A program made the position numbers and the translations under genes. From NCBI RefSeq assembly GCF_030410045.1, contig NZ_JAUFRA010000001.1:62001-126000 (forward strand): a stretch of DNA of 64,000 nucleotides. The letters are read 5' to 3'. Under the pieces are notes generated by a model, which had not been told where the DNA came from, made no database searches, and worked only from the letters and a program-made list of their open reading frames with translations. Numbering within the stretch: the first letter of the stretch is position 1; every line of letters begins with the position of its first letter. Positions 45,183 to 53,645 of this stretch are shown piece after piece. The stretch is from Marivivens donghaensis. GTDB taxonomy: Bacteria > Pseudomonadota > Alphaproteobacteria > Rhodobacterales > Rhodobacteraceae.

Positions 45183-45878
45183 ATGATCGGTTTGCGCTCC
45201 CTCTCCTTGGTTTTGACAGCGGTTTGTGCCGCTGGCTCTGCCGTGGGTGCGCAGCAGGTTGCTTTGCCCGAAGGTTGTGAGGCTTACGTCAGCATGCAGA
45301 AACGCAGCTGCACTGTGTCTCACATCTTTCATTGTGCAAATGATCCCGAAGGCTATCAGCGGCGTGTCGATTTCAATCAGGAAGGCATGACCTATCTGGG
45401 TATCATCGACGCCGAAGCACAATGGATCGAGAGTTTTTCACCTGCCCGTGGTGAAACAACGCGGCTGATGGCGGGGGCTCTCGACCCTGCGTCCTTGACC
45501 GAGTTGTTGGCAACAGGCGGCGACACGTTCGAGTTTTTCACGAACGGTGATGTAAACGGGGCGACCCAATACATTGGTGAAGACCAGCTGACCGGCGAAA
45601 CCGAAACTATCGATGGTGTTGATGTTCTGGTCACCAGCTTTGTGGTGCAGATCGAACGCTCCAACGGTGACATCGAAACTGTTCAAGGCAACGAATACGT
45701 CCATCCCGAATGGCGCACGTTCCTATCTGGTGTGCGTACATTCACGACCGCCAGCGGCGAAAAGATCACCCAAGATCACCGCCCTGTCGACTTTATCTTT
45801 CCGGGCGAGGGCGGGTTTCTGTCCATGACCCCGATCTATGACTGTGGCGCTACGCTGTCCAAGGCGGTGCGTTCATGA
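45183..45878 (+). CDS. Exported protein of unknown function, inside the glutamate synthase locus
   Basis: A 231-residue protein with a clear signal peptide (LSLVLTAVCAAGSAVG, cleavage near GAQ). The mature part has four or more cysteines (LPEGCEAYV, KRSCTVSHIFHCAND, YDCGATL) and a beta-rich middle. I recognise no domain. It begins eight bases after gltD and ends 75 bases before gltB, so it is probably co-transcribed with both. A periplasmic protein has no obvious role in cytoplasmic GOGAT, so the link may be regulatory or historical. Confidence 0.75.
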   Translation: MIGLRSLSLVLTAVCAAGSAVGAQQVALPEGCEAYVSMQKRSCTVSHIFHCANDPEGYQRRVDFNQEGMTYLGIIDAEAQWIESFSPARGETTRLMAGALDPASLTELLATGGDTFEFFTNGDVNGATQYIGEDQLTGETETIDGVDVLVTSFVVQIERSNGDIETVQGNEYVHPEWRTFLSGVRTFTTASGEKITQDHRPVDFIFPGEGGFLSMTPIYDCGATLSKAVRS

Positions 45879-45953
45879 ACCTGATTACTAATCATGACTG
45901 CGGTTGCGCGACGGTTGCGCCCGACAATGTCCTGAATTCCAAGGAGATGCCTC

Positions 45954-48900
45954 ATGACCATCTATGATGAAAACTGGGTCGCAGCCGAAGAGGCAAAGCG
46001 CGAGTGGATGTCGAAGAACAGCCTCTACCGTACCGACGACGAACATTCGTCCTGCGGTGTTGGGCTTGTTGTTGCGCTGGATGGTAAACCGTCCCGCAAA
46101 GTGGTCGATAACGGGATCAACGCGCTCAAGGCGATTTGGCACCGTGGCGCTGTCGACGCTGACGGCAAAACGGGTGACGGCGCGGGTATCCACGTTCAGA
46201 TTCCTGTGACCTTCTTCTACGACCAAATCCGTCGCACCGGTCACGAGCCAGACATGAACAAACTGATCGCAGTTGGTCAGGTGTTCCTGCCGCGCACCGA
46301 TTTCGGCGCTCAAGAGCGTTGCCGCACGATCGTTGAGTCCGAAGTGCTCCGTATGGGTCACTACATCTACGGCTGGCGCCACGTTCCGGTGAAAACTGAT
46401 TGCCTTGGTGAGAAAGCGAACGCGACCCGCCCTGAGATCGAACAGATCCTGATCCGTTGTGAAAAGGACATCGACGAAGAGCAGTTCGAGCGCGAACTCT
46501 ACATCATCCGTCGTCGGATCGAGAAAGCAGCTCTCGCAGCACAGATCCCGTCGCTGTATTTCTGTTCGTTGTCCTGCCGTTCGATCATCTACAAAGGCAT
46601 GATGCTGGCAGAGCAGGTTGCGGAATTCTATCCAGACCTGATGGACGCACGTTTTGAATCGGCCTTCGCGATTTATCACCAGCGTTATTCGACCAACACC
46701 TTCCCTGAGTGGCGCTTGGCTCAGCCGTTCCGCATGCTTGCGCACAACGGTGAGATCAACACCATCAAAGGCAACATCAACTGGATGAAGAGCCACGAGA
46801 TTCGCATGGCTTCTTCGACCTTTGGTGACATGGCTGAAGACATCAAACCGATTATCCCTGCTGGCACCTCCGACTCGGGTGCTCTGGATACTGTGTTTGA
46901 GGTTCTCGTTCGTGCTGGTCGCAACGCTCCGATGGCGAAGACGATGCTTGTCCCCGAAGCATGGTCGAAGCAGGGCGAAGACATGCCGCAGGCGTGGCAG
47001 GACATGTATTCCTATTGCAACGCTGTGATGGAGCCTTGGGATGGTCCGGCTGCTCTCGCCATGACCGATGGTCGTTGGGTTTGCGGTGGTCTGGACCGTA
47101 ACGGCCTACGTCCGCTGCGTTATGTTGTTACTGGCGACGGCCAGCTGATCGCTGGTTCCGAAGTTGGCATGGTGCCGACCGATGAGGCGACCGTTGTTGA
47201 AAAAGGTGCGCTCGGTCCGGGTCAGTTGATTGCTGTCGATATGAAAGAGGGCAAGCTCTACCACGACGTCGAGATGAAGAACAAACTCGCATCTGCGCAG
47301 CCGTTCGGTGACTGGATCGAGAAAGTCGTCGATCTGACCGATCTGATGGGCAATGTCGAAGAAAAGACCCTGTTCTCTGGCGACGCACTGCGTAAACGTC
47401 AGGTTGCTGCTGGCTATTCACTAGAAGAGCTTGAGCAGGTTCTGGCAACGATGGCCGAGGACGGCAAGGAACTCATCGCGTCGATGGGTGACGATACGCC
47501 GTCTGCGGTTCTGTCGAAACAGTACCGTCCGCTGTCGCACTTCTTCCGTCAGAATTTCTCTCAGGTCACCAACCCGCCGATCGACTCGCTGCGTGAAACA
47601 CGCGTGATGTCGTTGAAGACGCGGTTCGGTAACCTCAAGAACGTGCTCGACGAAGACAGCTCGCAGACCGAAATTCTGGTTCTGGAAAGCCCGTTTGTTG
47701 GCAATGCTGAATTCGACAAAATGGTCGAACAATTCGGCGATAGCGTTGCGTTCATTGATTGTACGTTCGAAGCTGGATCGGATCAGGAAGCCCTGCGTCA
47801 GGGCCTGGCTCGCGTTCGTTCCGAGGCAGAAGATGCGGTGCGTTCGGGCGCTGGTCACATCGTTCTGACCGACGAACATCAGAACGAAAACAAAGTTCCG
47901 ATGCCGATGATCCTCGCGACGTCGGCGGTCCATTCGTGGCTGACCCGCAAAGGTCTGCGGACGTTCACATCGATCAACGTGCGTTCGGCTGAATGTATCG
48001 ACCCACATTACTTTGCGGTTCTGATCGGCTGTGGCGCGACCACCGTGAACGCTTATCTGGCACAAGACTCGCTCGCGGATCGTATTGAACGTGGCTTGAT
48101 CGATTTGTCGCTGACAGACGCAGTTGAAAACTACCGCGCTGCTGTCGACGCTGGTCTGCTGAAGATCATGTCGAAGATGGGTATCTCGGTTCTCGCGTCC
48201 TATCGCGGTGGTCTGAACTTTGAAGCCGTTGGTCTGTCGCGTGCAATGGTTGCGGAATATTTCCCAGGTATGCACAGCCGCATTTCGGGCATTGGTCTGC
48301 ACGGTATCCAGCACAAGCTGGAAGAAGTGCATGCAAAAGGCTGGAAGTCGGGCGCAAACGTGCTGCCGATCGGTGGTATCTACAAATCGCGTCGTTCGGG
48401 CGAAAAGCACGCTTGGGAAGCGTCGACTATGCACCTGTTGCAGTCGGCCTGTGACCGCGCTTCCTATGAGCTGTGGAAACAATATTCGACCGTTATGCAG
48501 TCGAACCCGCCGATCCACCTGCGCGACCTCTTGGCGATCAAGCCGATGGGCAAGCCAGTTCCGATCGAAGAAGTTGAATCGATCACTTCGATCCGTAAAC
48601 GTTTCGTAACGCCTGGTATGTCGCTTGGTGCACTGTCGCCTGAGGCACACAAGTTGCTGAACGTTGCGATGAACCGCATCGGCGCGAAGTCCGACTCTGG
48701 TGAGGGTGGTGAGGATCCAGCACACTTTGTTCCTGAGCCCAACGGTGACAACCCTTCGGCAAAGATCAAACAGGTAGCTTCGGGTCGCTTCGGTGTAACA
48801 GCCGAATACCTGAACCACTGTGAAGAGCTTGAGATCAAAGTCGCGCAGGGTGCGAAACCGGGTGAAGGTGGTCAGCTGCCTGGCATGAAAGTGACCGACC

Positions 48901-50492
48901 TGATCGCACGTCTGCGTCACTCGACCAAGGGCGTGACGCTGATTTCACCGCCGCCGCACCACGACATCTACTCGATCGAAGACCTTGCTCAGCTGATCTA
49001 TGACCTGAAACAGATCAACCCGACTGTTAAGGTTACGGTGAAACTGGTTGCGTCCTCGGGCGTTGGTACGATTGCGGCTGGTGTTGCGAAGGCGAAAGCC
49101 GACACCATCCTGATCTCGGGTCACAACGGTGGTACAGGTGCTTCGCCTGCGACCTCGATCAAATACGCGGGTCTGCCGTGGGAAATGGGTCTGACCGAAG
49201 CGCATCAAGTGCTCGCGATGAACAACCTACGTGACCGCGTTACCCTGCGGACCGATGGTGGTCTGCGGACAGGTCGTGACATCGTCATGGCAGCAATGAT
49301 GGGTGCCGAAGAGTTCGGTATCGGTACGGCTGCTCTGATCGCGATGGGCTGTATCATGGTGCGTCAGTGCCAGTCGAACACCTGCCCAGTTGGCGTTTGT
49401 ACCCAGAACCCTGAACTGCGCGCCAAATTCACCGGCACCGCAGAGAAGGTCGTGAACCTGATCACTTTCTACGCAACCGAAGTTCGCGAAATCCTCGCGT
49501 CGATCGGTGCGCGTAGCTTGAACGAGGTTATGGGCCGTGCAGATCTGCTGACACAGGTATCCCGTGGTTCTGCTCACCTCGACGATCTTGATCTTAACCC
49601 GCTGTTGATCACGGTCGATGGCGCGGAAAAGATCAAATACGACCTGAACAAACCGCGGAACGTTGTTCCAGACACACTGGACGCTGAGATCGTTAAGGAC
49701 GCCGAGCGCTTCCTGCGCGATGGTGAGAAGATGCAGCTGGAATACGCTGTTCAGAACACCCTGCGGACCATCGGTACGCGCACGTCGAGCCACATCGTTA
49801 AGAACTTCGGTATGCGCAACTCGCTGCAGCCCGATCACCTGACGGTGAAACTCAAAGGTTCTGCGGGTCAGTCTCTCGGCGCGTTTGGCGCACCGGGTCT
49901 GAAGATCGAAGTCTCTGGCGACGCGAACGACTATGTCGGTAAGGGTCTATCGGGCGCGACAATTGTTGTACGTCCTCCGATGAACTCGCCGCTGGTTGCA
50001 TCTGAGAACACCATTATCGGTAACACCGTTCTGTATGGTGCGACTGACGGCTACCTCTTTGCGGCAGGCCGCGCGGGCGAGCGTTTCGCTGTCCGTAACT
50101 CTGGTGCGAAAGTGGTTGTCGAAGGCTGTGGTTCCAACGGTTGTGAATACATGACTGGCGGCGTTGCGGTTATCCTCGGCTCGATCGGCCCGAACTTCGG
50201 TGCTGGTATGACTGGCGGTATGGCCTACCTCTATGATCCTGAAGGCGCGAATGAGCCTCTCATGAACATGGAAACCTTGGTCACCTGCCCAGTCACCGTT
50301 GATTACTGGGAAGCTCAGCTGAAAGATCTGGTTGAGCGCCACGCGAAGGAAACTGGTAGCCGCAAGGCCGCTGAAATCCTTCAGCACTGGGAGACGGAGA
50401 AAGCGAACTTTGTTCAGGTTTGCCCGAAAGAGATGCTCGTTCACCTCAAGGCACCTCTGACGAACGAAGTTGCGGCTATGCCAGCTGAGTAA
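45954..50492 (+). CDS. gltB: Glutamate synthase large subunit
   Basis: A 1512-residue GltB. The class II glutaminase domain begins at Cys34 (HSSCGVGLV) after a propeptide that is normally cleaved. The central and FMN domains follow, with GGTGASPATSIKYAG, then the 3Fe-4S cysteines in CQSNTCPVGVCTQ, and the C-terminal GXGXG beta-helix domain. It is the glutamine-hydrolysing partner of GltD. It is closed by a strong terminator. Confidence 0.98.
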   Translation: MTIYDENWVAAEEAKREWMSKNSLYRTDDEHSSCGVGLVVALDGKPSRKVVDNGINALKAIWHRGAVDADGKTGDGAGIHVQIPVTFFYDQIRRTGHEPDMNKLIAVGQVFLPRTDFGAQERCRTIVESEVLRMGHYIYGWRHVPVKTDCLGEKANATRPEIEQILIRCEKDIDEEQFERELYIIRRRIEKAALAAQIPSLYFCSLSCRSIIYKGMMLAEQVAEFYPDLMDARFESAFAIYHQRYSTNTFPEWRLAQPFRMLAHNGEINTIKGNINWMKSHEIRMASSTFGDMAEDIKPIIPAGTSDSGALDTVFEVLVRAGRNAPMAKTMLVPEAWSKQGEDMPQAWQDMYSYCNAVMEPWDGPAALAMTDGRWVCGGLDRNGLRPLRYVVTGDGQLIAGSEVGMVPTDEATVVEKGALGPGQLIAVDMKEGKLYHDVEMKNKLASAQPFGDWIEKVVDLTDLMGNVEEKTLFSGDALRKRQVAAGYSLEELEQVLATMAEDGKELIASMGDDTPSAVLSKQYRPLSHFFRQNFSQVTNPPIDSLRETRVMSLKTRFGNLKNVLDEDSSQTEILVLESPFVGNAEFDKMVEQFGDSVAFIDCTFEAGSDQEALRQGLARVRSEAEDAVRSGAGHIVLTDEHQNENKVPMPMILATSAVHSWLTRKGLRTFTSINVRSAECIDPHYFAVLIGCGATTVNAYLAQDSLADRIERGLIDLSLTDAVENYRAAVDAGLLKIMSKMGISVLASYRGGLNFEAVGLSRAMVAEYFPGMHSRISGIGLHGIQHKLEEVHAKGWKSGANVLPIGGIYKSRRSGEKHAWEASTMHLLQSACDRASYELWKQYSTVMQSNPPIHLRDLLAIKPMGKPVPIEEVESITSIRKRFVTPGMSLGALSPEAHKLLNVAMNRIGAKSDSGEGGEDPAHFVPEPNGDNPSAKIKQVASGRFGVTAEYLNHCEELEIKVAQGAKPGEGGQLPGMKVTDLIARLRHSTKGVTLISPPPHHDIYSIEDLAQLIYDLKQINPTVKVTVKLVASSGVGTIAAGVAKAKADTILISGHNGGTGASPATSIKYAGLPWEMGLTEAHQVLAMNNLRDRVTLRTDGGLRTGRDIVMAAMMGAEEFGIGTAALIAMGCIMVRQCQSNTCPVGVCTQNPELRAKFTGTAEKVVNLITFYATEVREILASIGARSLNEVMGRADLLTQVSRGSAHLDDLDLNPLLITVDGAEKIKYDLNKPRNVVPDTLDAEIVKDAERFLRDGEKMQLEYAVQNTLRTIGTRTSSHIVKNFGMRNSLQPDHLTVKLKGSAGQSLGAFGAPGLKIEVSGDANDYVGKGLSGATIVVRPPMNSPLVASENTIIGNTVLYGATDGYLFAAGRAGERFAVRNSGAKVVVEGCGSNGCEYMTGGVAVILGSIGPNFGAGMTGGMAYLYDPEGANEPLMNMETLVTCPVTVDYWEAQLKDLVERHAKETGSRKAAEILQHWETEKANFVQVCPKEMLVHLKAPLTNEVAAMPAE

Positions 50493-50516
50493 GTCAGCCA
50501 AAAATAATCTATGCAG

Positions 50517-50550
50517 AAAACGCCGGCAGCACACTGCCGGCGTTTTTTTT
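50517..50550 (+). terminator. Intrinsic terminator of gltB
   Basis: CGCCGGCAG (50521-50529) pairs with CTGCCGGCG (50534-50542), nine GC-rich pairs with a CACA loop, flanked by four A and followed by eight T. Confidence 0.92.
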
Positions 50551-50599
50551 AATAGATCTAATTTTTTTAATATATAAAACGAGCTAGACAACTGCCGTT

Positions 50600-50653
50600 G
50601 AGGACCCAAAGGGGTTCTCGGCACTCACGAACGACCCCCTTTTTTGTTTTTTA
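50600..50653 (+). promoter_or_regulatory. Leader with competing hairpins, attenuator-like
   Basis: GAGGACCC (50600-50607) can pair with GGGTTCTC (50612-50619). Alternatively AAAGGG (50608-50613) and GTTC (50614-50617) pair with GAAC (50629-50632) and CCCTTT (50637-50642), with a small bulge, followed by T5-G-T6. The two folds exclude each other, as in terminator/antiterminator switches. The ribosome-binding site and ATG of the 68-codon ORF follow at once. An AT-rich stretch with TATAAA (50573-50578) upstream may be the promoter. Confidence 0.5.
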
Positions 50654-50671
50654 ATTAGGGAGAAGGTCGGC

Positions 50672-50878
50672 ATGTCCACTATTCCATCAGCAAAGCTAAA
50701 AGCTCTGCTAACCAGCAACAGTGACCTTTCAAAGGCATCGCTGGGCACTCGCATCATGCTTACGCGGATGCGCCTTGAAGTTCAAAACAACCCAGCGTCA
50801 ATTGATGCCGTTGTGACTGAACTTCAGCAAACCACTGATACCAAACCGCAATTGGCGGCTGATTTGGCAAACATCTAA
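50672..50878 (+). CDS. Small protein of unknown function (68 residues)
   Basis: The ATG at 50672 follows AGGGAGAAGG. The 68-residue product is predicted to be helical (KLKALLTS, GTRIMLTRMRLEVQ, AVVTELQQT) with no cysteines and no signal peptide. I recognise no family. It lies 19 bases before the FIST-like gene, with no terminator between, so the two are an operon. It could be a partner of that protein or a regulatory leader product. Confidence 0.6.
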   Translation: MSTIPSAKLKALLTSNSDLSKASLGTRIMLTRMRLEVQNNPASIDAVVTELQQTTDTKPQLAADLANI

Positions 50879-50897
50879 GGTAACAAAGGTTATAATT

Positions 50898-51878
50898 ATG
50901 AAAAACGAACTCTTGAGTGTTGCCGAGGCCGCTGAACGTATCCAGTCGGGTGATGTTCTGGTCGTAGCTGGTAGCAGCAATCTTATGGCCCAATTGCCGA
51001 CTGGTAAGTGGATCGGTGGCTCGACCGCATACTTTGTTACTGAGAATGGCGGTGCTGTAGTTCAGGATAAACTGTTCTGCACCACCATTGATGACGCAAC
51101 TGATGCGACTGTTCGCGTTGTGTCTCCTGACGAAGTTGCGACCATCTCGAAGGGCTACAAAGCTGGTGGTTTCACGGTCATCCTCGTTCCCGCAATGACC
51201 GATGCGCACATTCGCTTTGCTCTTGATAGTGCCAATGACGCAGACCTCTTTGACCAGCCGCTGGTAGGTTGGGTGACGGGCGTGCATCTCGACAAACTTG
51301 GCAGCGAAGCCTCTGTCGTCGTAGATGGCAGCACAGGTGCGAAGCTAGAGAACGCCGCCGTGCTGTTGCATGTTGAACTGCCTGCTGGGTCGTCCGTTGA
51401 TTTCGACATTGTGAACATCTTCACCCAAGGCGAAGAGATGTCGGTCGTCTTTTCCGAGACAGGCTTCACCGCGCGATCTGCAAAAGTGAACGGCGTTGAA
51501 GTGAACCTCGCGCAGTATCTGACTGACAATGCGATCGACACGCGTCTGCCGCTTGTGGCGAACTACGCTGGTTCGATGGTTAACGTGTCTGTTCAAGCCG
51601 TTGATGTTGCGGATGGCCGCGTCGATTTCTATGCGCCGATCGTTGCTGGTATGGAATACAAGCTCGCTGCACCGCAGCCAGACTATGCGGCAGCTTTCGC
51701 CAACAGCATCGGTGAAGCTGGTGTCGGTCAGTATTCCTGTAACTGCATCCTGAACTACCTCTACGGCGACCTCGAAGGCAAAAAGACTGGTGGATTCACT
51801 GGTCCTGTGACCTTTGGTGAGATTGCGTACATCTTGTTGAACCAAACTTTGGTCAAACTCGACGTCAAAGCCGCCTAA
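50898..51878 (+). CDS. FIST-like protein of unknown function
   Basis: A 326-residue protein with no signal peptide. Its C-terminus carries C281-N-C283-I-L, then GPVTFGEIA and NQTLVKL. The FIST protein encoded at 57106-58278 has the same series: C333-D-C335-I-L, GFSTYGEQ, and NQTMTGV. The middle (LVPAMTDAHIRFAL) may be a degenerate FIST N-domain. FIST domains are ligand-sensing modules in signal transduction; some (NosP) bind haem and NO. Ligand and partner are unknown here; the co-transcribed 68-residue protein is the best candidate. The frame is well formed and ends at a strong terminator. Confidence 0.65.
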   Translation: MKNELLSVAEAAERIQSGDVLVVAGSSNLMAQLPTGKWIGGSTAYFVTENGGAVVQDKLFCTTIDDATDATVRVVSPDEVATISKGYKAGGFTVILVPAMTDAHIRFALDSANDADLFDQPLVGWVTGVHLDKLGSEASVVVDGSTGAKLENAAVLLHVELPAGSSVDFDIVNIFTQGEEMSVVFSETGFTARSAKVNGVEVNLAQYLTDNAIDTRLPLVANYAGSMVNVSVQAVDVADGRVDFYAPIVAGMEYKLAAPQPDYAAAFANSIGEAGVGQYSCNCILNYLYGDLEGKKTGGFTGPVTFGEIAYILLNQTLVKLDVKAA

Positions 51879-51887
51879 GTTCCCTAG

Positions 51888-51920
51888 AATGGCGCGGTCT
51901 TTTGGTCGCGCCATTTTTTT
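51888..51920 (+). terminator. Intrinsic terminator of the FIST-like gene
   Basis: AATGGCGCG (51888-51896) pairs with CGCGCCATT (51907-51915), nine perfect pairs around a ten-base loop, followed by TTTTT. Confidence 0.88.
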
Positions 51921-52163
51921 GCCCTGAATTTACCTTTGGTTGATCAAAATATCCTTAGGTTGTTTCAAATTATCGACCAATTCTGCTCTCATATTCTTAA
52001 TTGTTTCGATTGATGAATATTGAGAGGGCAGCATGAGACAGTCCCACCTACAGATTGCAAATACCGCCTCCATCCCTGCATTGCGGGCAGTTGATGTTGT
52101 AGTGGAAAAACCCTCTGCAAAGCTGACTTTGCAGTTGGGTGACATCCAACTATACCTGTGGCT
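51921..52163. other. Intergenic region before mtgA with two overlapping hairpins and a possible short ORF
   Basis: The left part is AT-rich. CTGCAAAG (52115-52122) pairs with CTTTGCAG (52127-52134). AGTTGG (52133-52138) pairs with CCAACT (52146-52151). Both lie just upstream of the mtgA start and share two bases, so they compete. A 67-codon frame from ATG 52033, with GAGAGG upstream, overlaps mtgA in another frame. I cannot tell whether it is translated. Confidence 0.35.
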
Positions 52164-52898
52164 ATGTCCAAAGCCACGCGTCGCAAATCGCCCGTCCAAT
52201 CGCAATCACTTGCGGCTCGTTTACGCTCAGGCGTGAGGCGTTGGGCGTTTCGGGCGCTTTGGGCTGTTCTTGGTTTTGGCCTTTTTGTCATTGTCCTGTT
52301 CTCGATCGTGAACCCGCCGATTACGCCCTATATGCAATCTGAAAGCTGGCGGTTGGGATCGGTTGATTACGAATGGGTCGCGATGGAGGACATTGCGCCA
52401 GTTATGGCTCGTAGTGTTGTTGCCGCTGAAGATGCGGATTTCTGTTTGCATTGGGGGTTGGATGTTTCCGCTATTCAGCTCGCAATGGCGCAGGGTGGCG
52501 CTCGTGGGGGCTCCACCATCTCCCAGCAGGTCGTAAAAAACGTTTATCTTTGGCAGGATCGGAGTTGGTTTCGAAAACTCCTAGAGGCGCTTATGACGCC
52601 TGTGGTCGAACTGGTTTGGTCCAAAAACCGCATCCTTGAAGTCTATCTGAATATTGCTGAATTTGACGAAGGTGTTTTCGGAGTGGGTGCCGCAGCCCAA
52701 CACTATTTTGGTGTTGATGCCGCGCAATTGACCGCGACACAGGCTGCACGGCTGGCAGCGGTTTTGCCGTCGCCAAAGACCCGAAGTGCATCACGTCCAG
52801 ATCGAGCGTTGATCAACCGTGCATCTAGCATCGCGGATGGTGCTGCAACAATTCTGAACGATGGGCGCGCAGCCTGTTTCACGGCGACTTCCGGCTAG
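52164..52898 (+). CDS. mtgA: Monofunctional peptidoglycan glycosyltransferase
   Basis: A 244-residue GT51 enzyme. One membrane helix (about 30-50, ALWAVLGFGLFVIVLFS) precedes the transglycosylase domain: AAEDADFCLHWG with the catalytic Glu, RGGSTISQQVVKN, and LEVYLNIAEF. There is no transpeptidase domain. It polymerises lipid II into glycan strands. I chose the ATG at 52164; a GTG two codons upstream is possible. Confidence 0.92.
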   Translation: MSKATRRKSPVQSQSLAARLRSGVRRWAFRALWAVLGFGLFVIVLFSIVNPPITPYMQSESWRLGSVDYEWVAMEDIAPVMARSVVAAEDADFCLHWGLDVSAIQLAMAQGGARGGSTISQQVVKNVYLWQDRSWFRKLLEALMTPVVELVWSKNRILEVYLNIAEFDEGVFGVGAAAQHYFGVDAAQLTATQAARLAAVLPSPKTRSASRPDRALINRASSIADGAATILNDGRAACFTATSG

Positions 52899-52979
52899 TT
52901 CGTTGACTCCTTCGGGGTCCTCCCTTGATCCTTTCGCGGGAGGCTGGCATGGAGAGAACAATACCTTTCGGAGCTAGTG

Positions 52980-53645
52980 ATGAACGTACTGTATCATTTT
53001 CCCCTGTCCCCATTTTCCCGCAAAGTGCGACTCTGCCTTGGTGAAAAGAAGGTAGAGGTTAAACTGGTTGAAGAACGGTATTGGGAGCAAGATCCTGAAT
53101 TCCGTCGCCGCAACCCCGCAGGCAAGGTGCCCGTTTTGAAGATGGGCAACAAAATGCTGACCGAGAGCATGGCGATTTGCGAGTACCTCGAAGACACGTT
53201 TCCTGATCCAGCACTCATGCCGCGCACCGCGGACGGCAAATACGAAGTGCGCCGTATCGTGTCGTGGTTCGATGACAAGTTCTATCACGAAGTCACATCC
53301 AAGCTGATGGGCGAACGTGTGTTCCGCAAACTGATGGGCACGGGTTATCCCGATAGTTCAAACGTCAAAGCGGGCGCCAAAGCGATCAAGTATCATTTGG
53401 ACTACATGACATGGTTGCTGGAAAAACGCCGCTGGTTGGCTGGGAACGAATTGTCCTTGGCCGATTTCGCGGCTGCGTCGCACCTGTCCTGCCTCGACTA
53501 TGTGTCTGATGTGGATTGGAACCGTTCTGAGGTGGTGAAAGACTGGTACGCAAAGATCAAATCGCGCCCAGCGTTCCGATCGATCCTCGCGGACAATATC
53601 CCTGGTTTCCCGCAGTCACCGCAGTATGCAAACCTTGATTTCTAA
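52980..53645 (+). CDS. Glutathione S-transferase family protein
   Basis: A 221-residue GST. The N-terminal thioredoxin-like domain has YHFPLSPFSRKVRLCLGEK with a probable active Ser, AGKVPVLKM (cis-Pro) and TESMAICEYLE. The helical C-terminal domain has SLADFAAASHLSCLDY. The substrate is unknown. The ATG at 52980 is preferred over a GTG one codon before. It overlaps queG by 20 bases. Confidence 0.88.
   Translation: MNVLYHFPLSPFSRKVRLCLGEKKVEVKLVEERYWEQDPEFRRRNPAGKVPVLKMGNKMLTESMAICEYLEDTFPDPALMPRTADGKYEVRRIVSWFDDKFYHEVTSKLMGERVFRKLMGTGYPDSSNVKAGAKAIKYHLDYMTWLLEKRRWLAGNELSLADFAAASHLSCLDYVSDVDWNRSEVVKDWYAKIKSRPAFRSILADNIPGFPQSPQYANLDF

Noticed and set aside
47421..48920. A 499-residue open frame on the reverse strand inside gltB
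   Set aside because: It lies fully opposite gltB, whose domains are continuous and complete. The product has no recognisable domain and is rich in His, Arg and Thr, typical of a shadow frame in GC-biased coding DNA.
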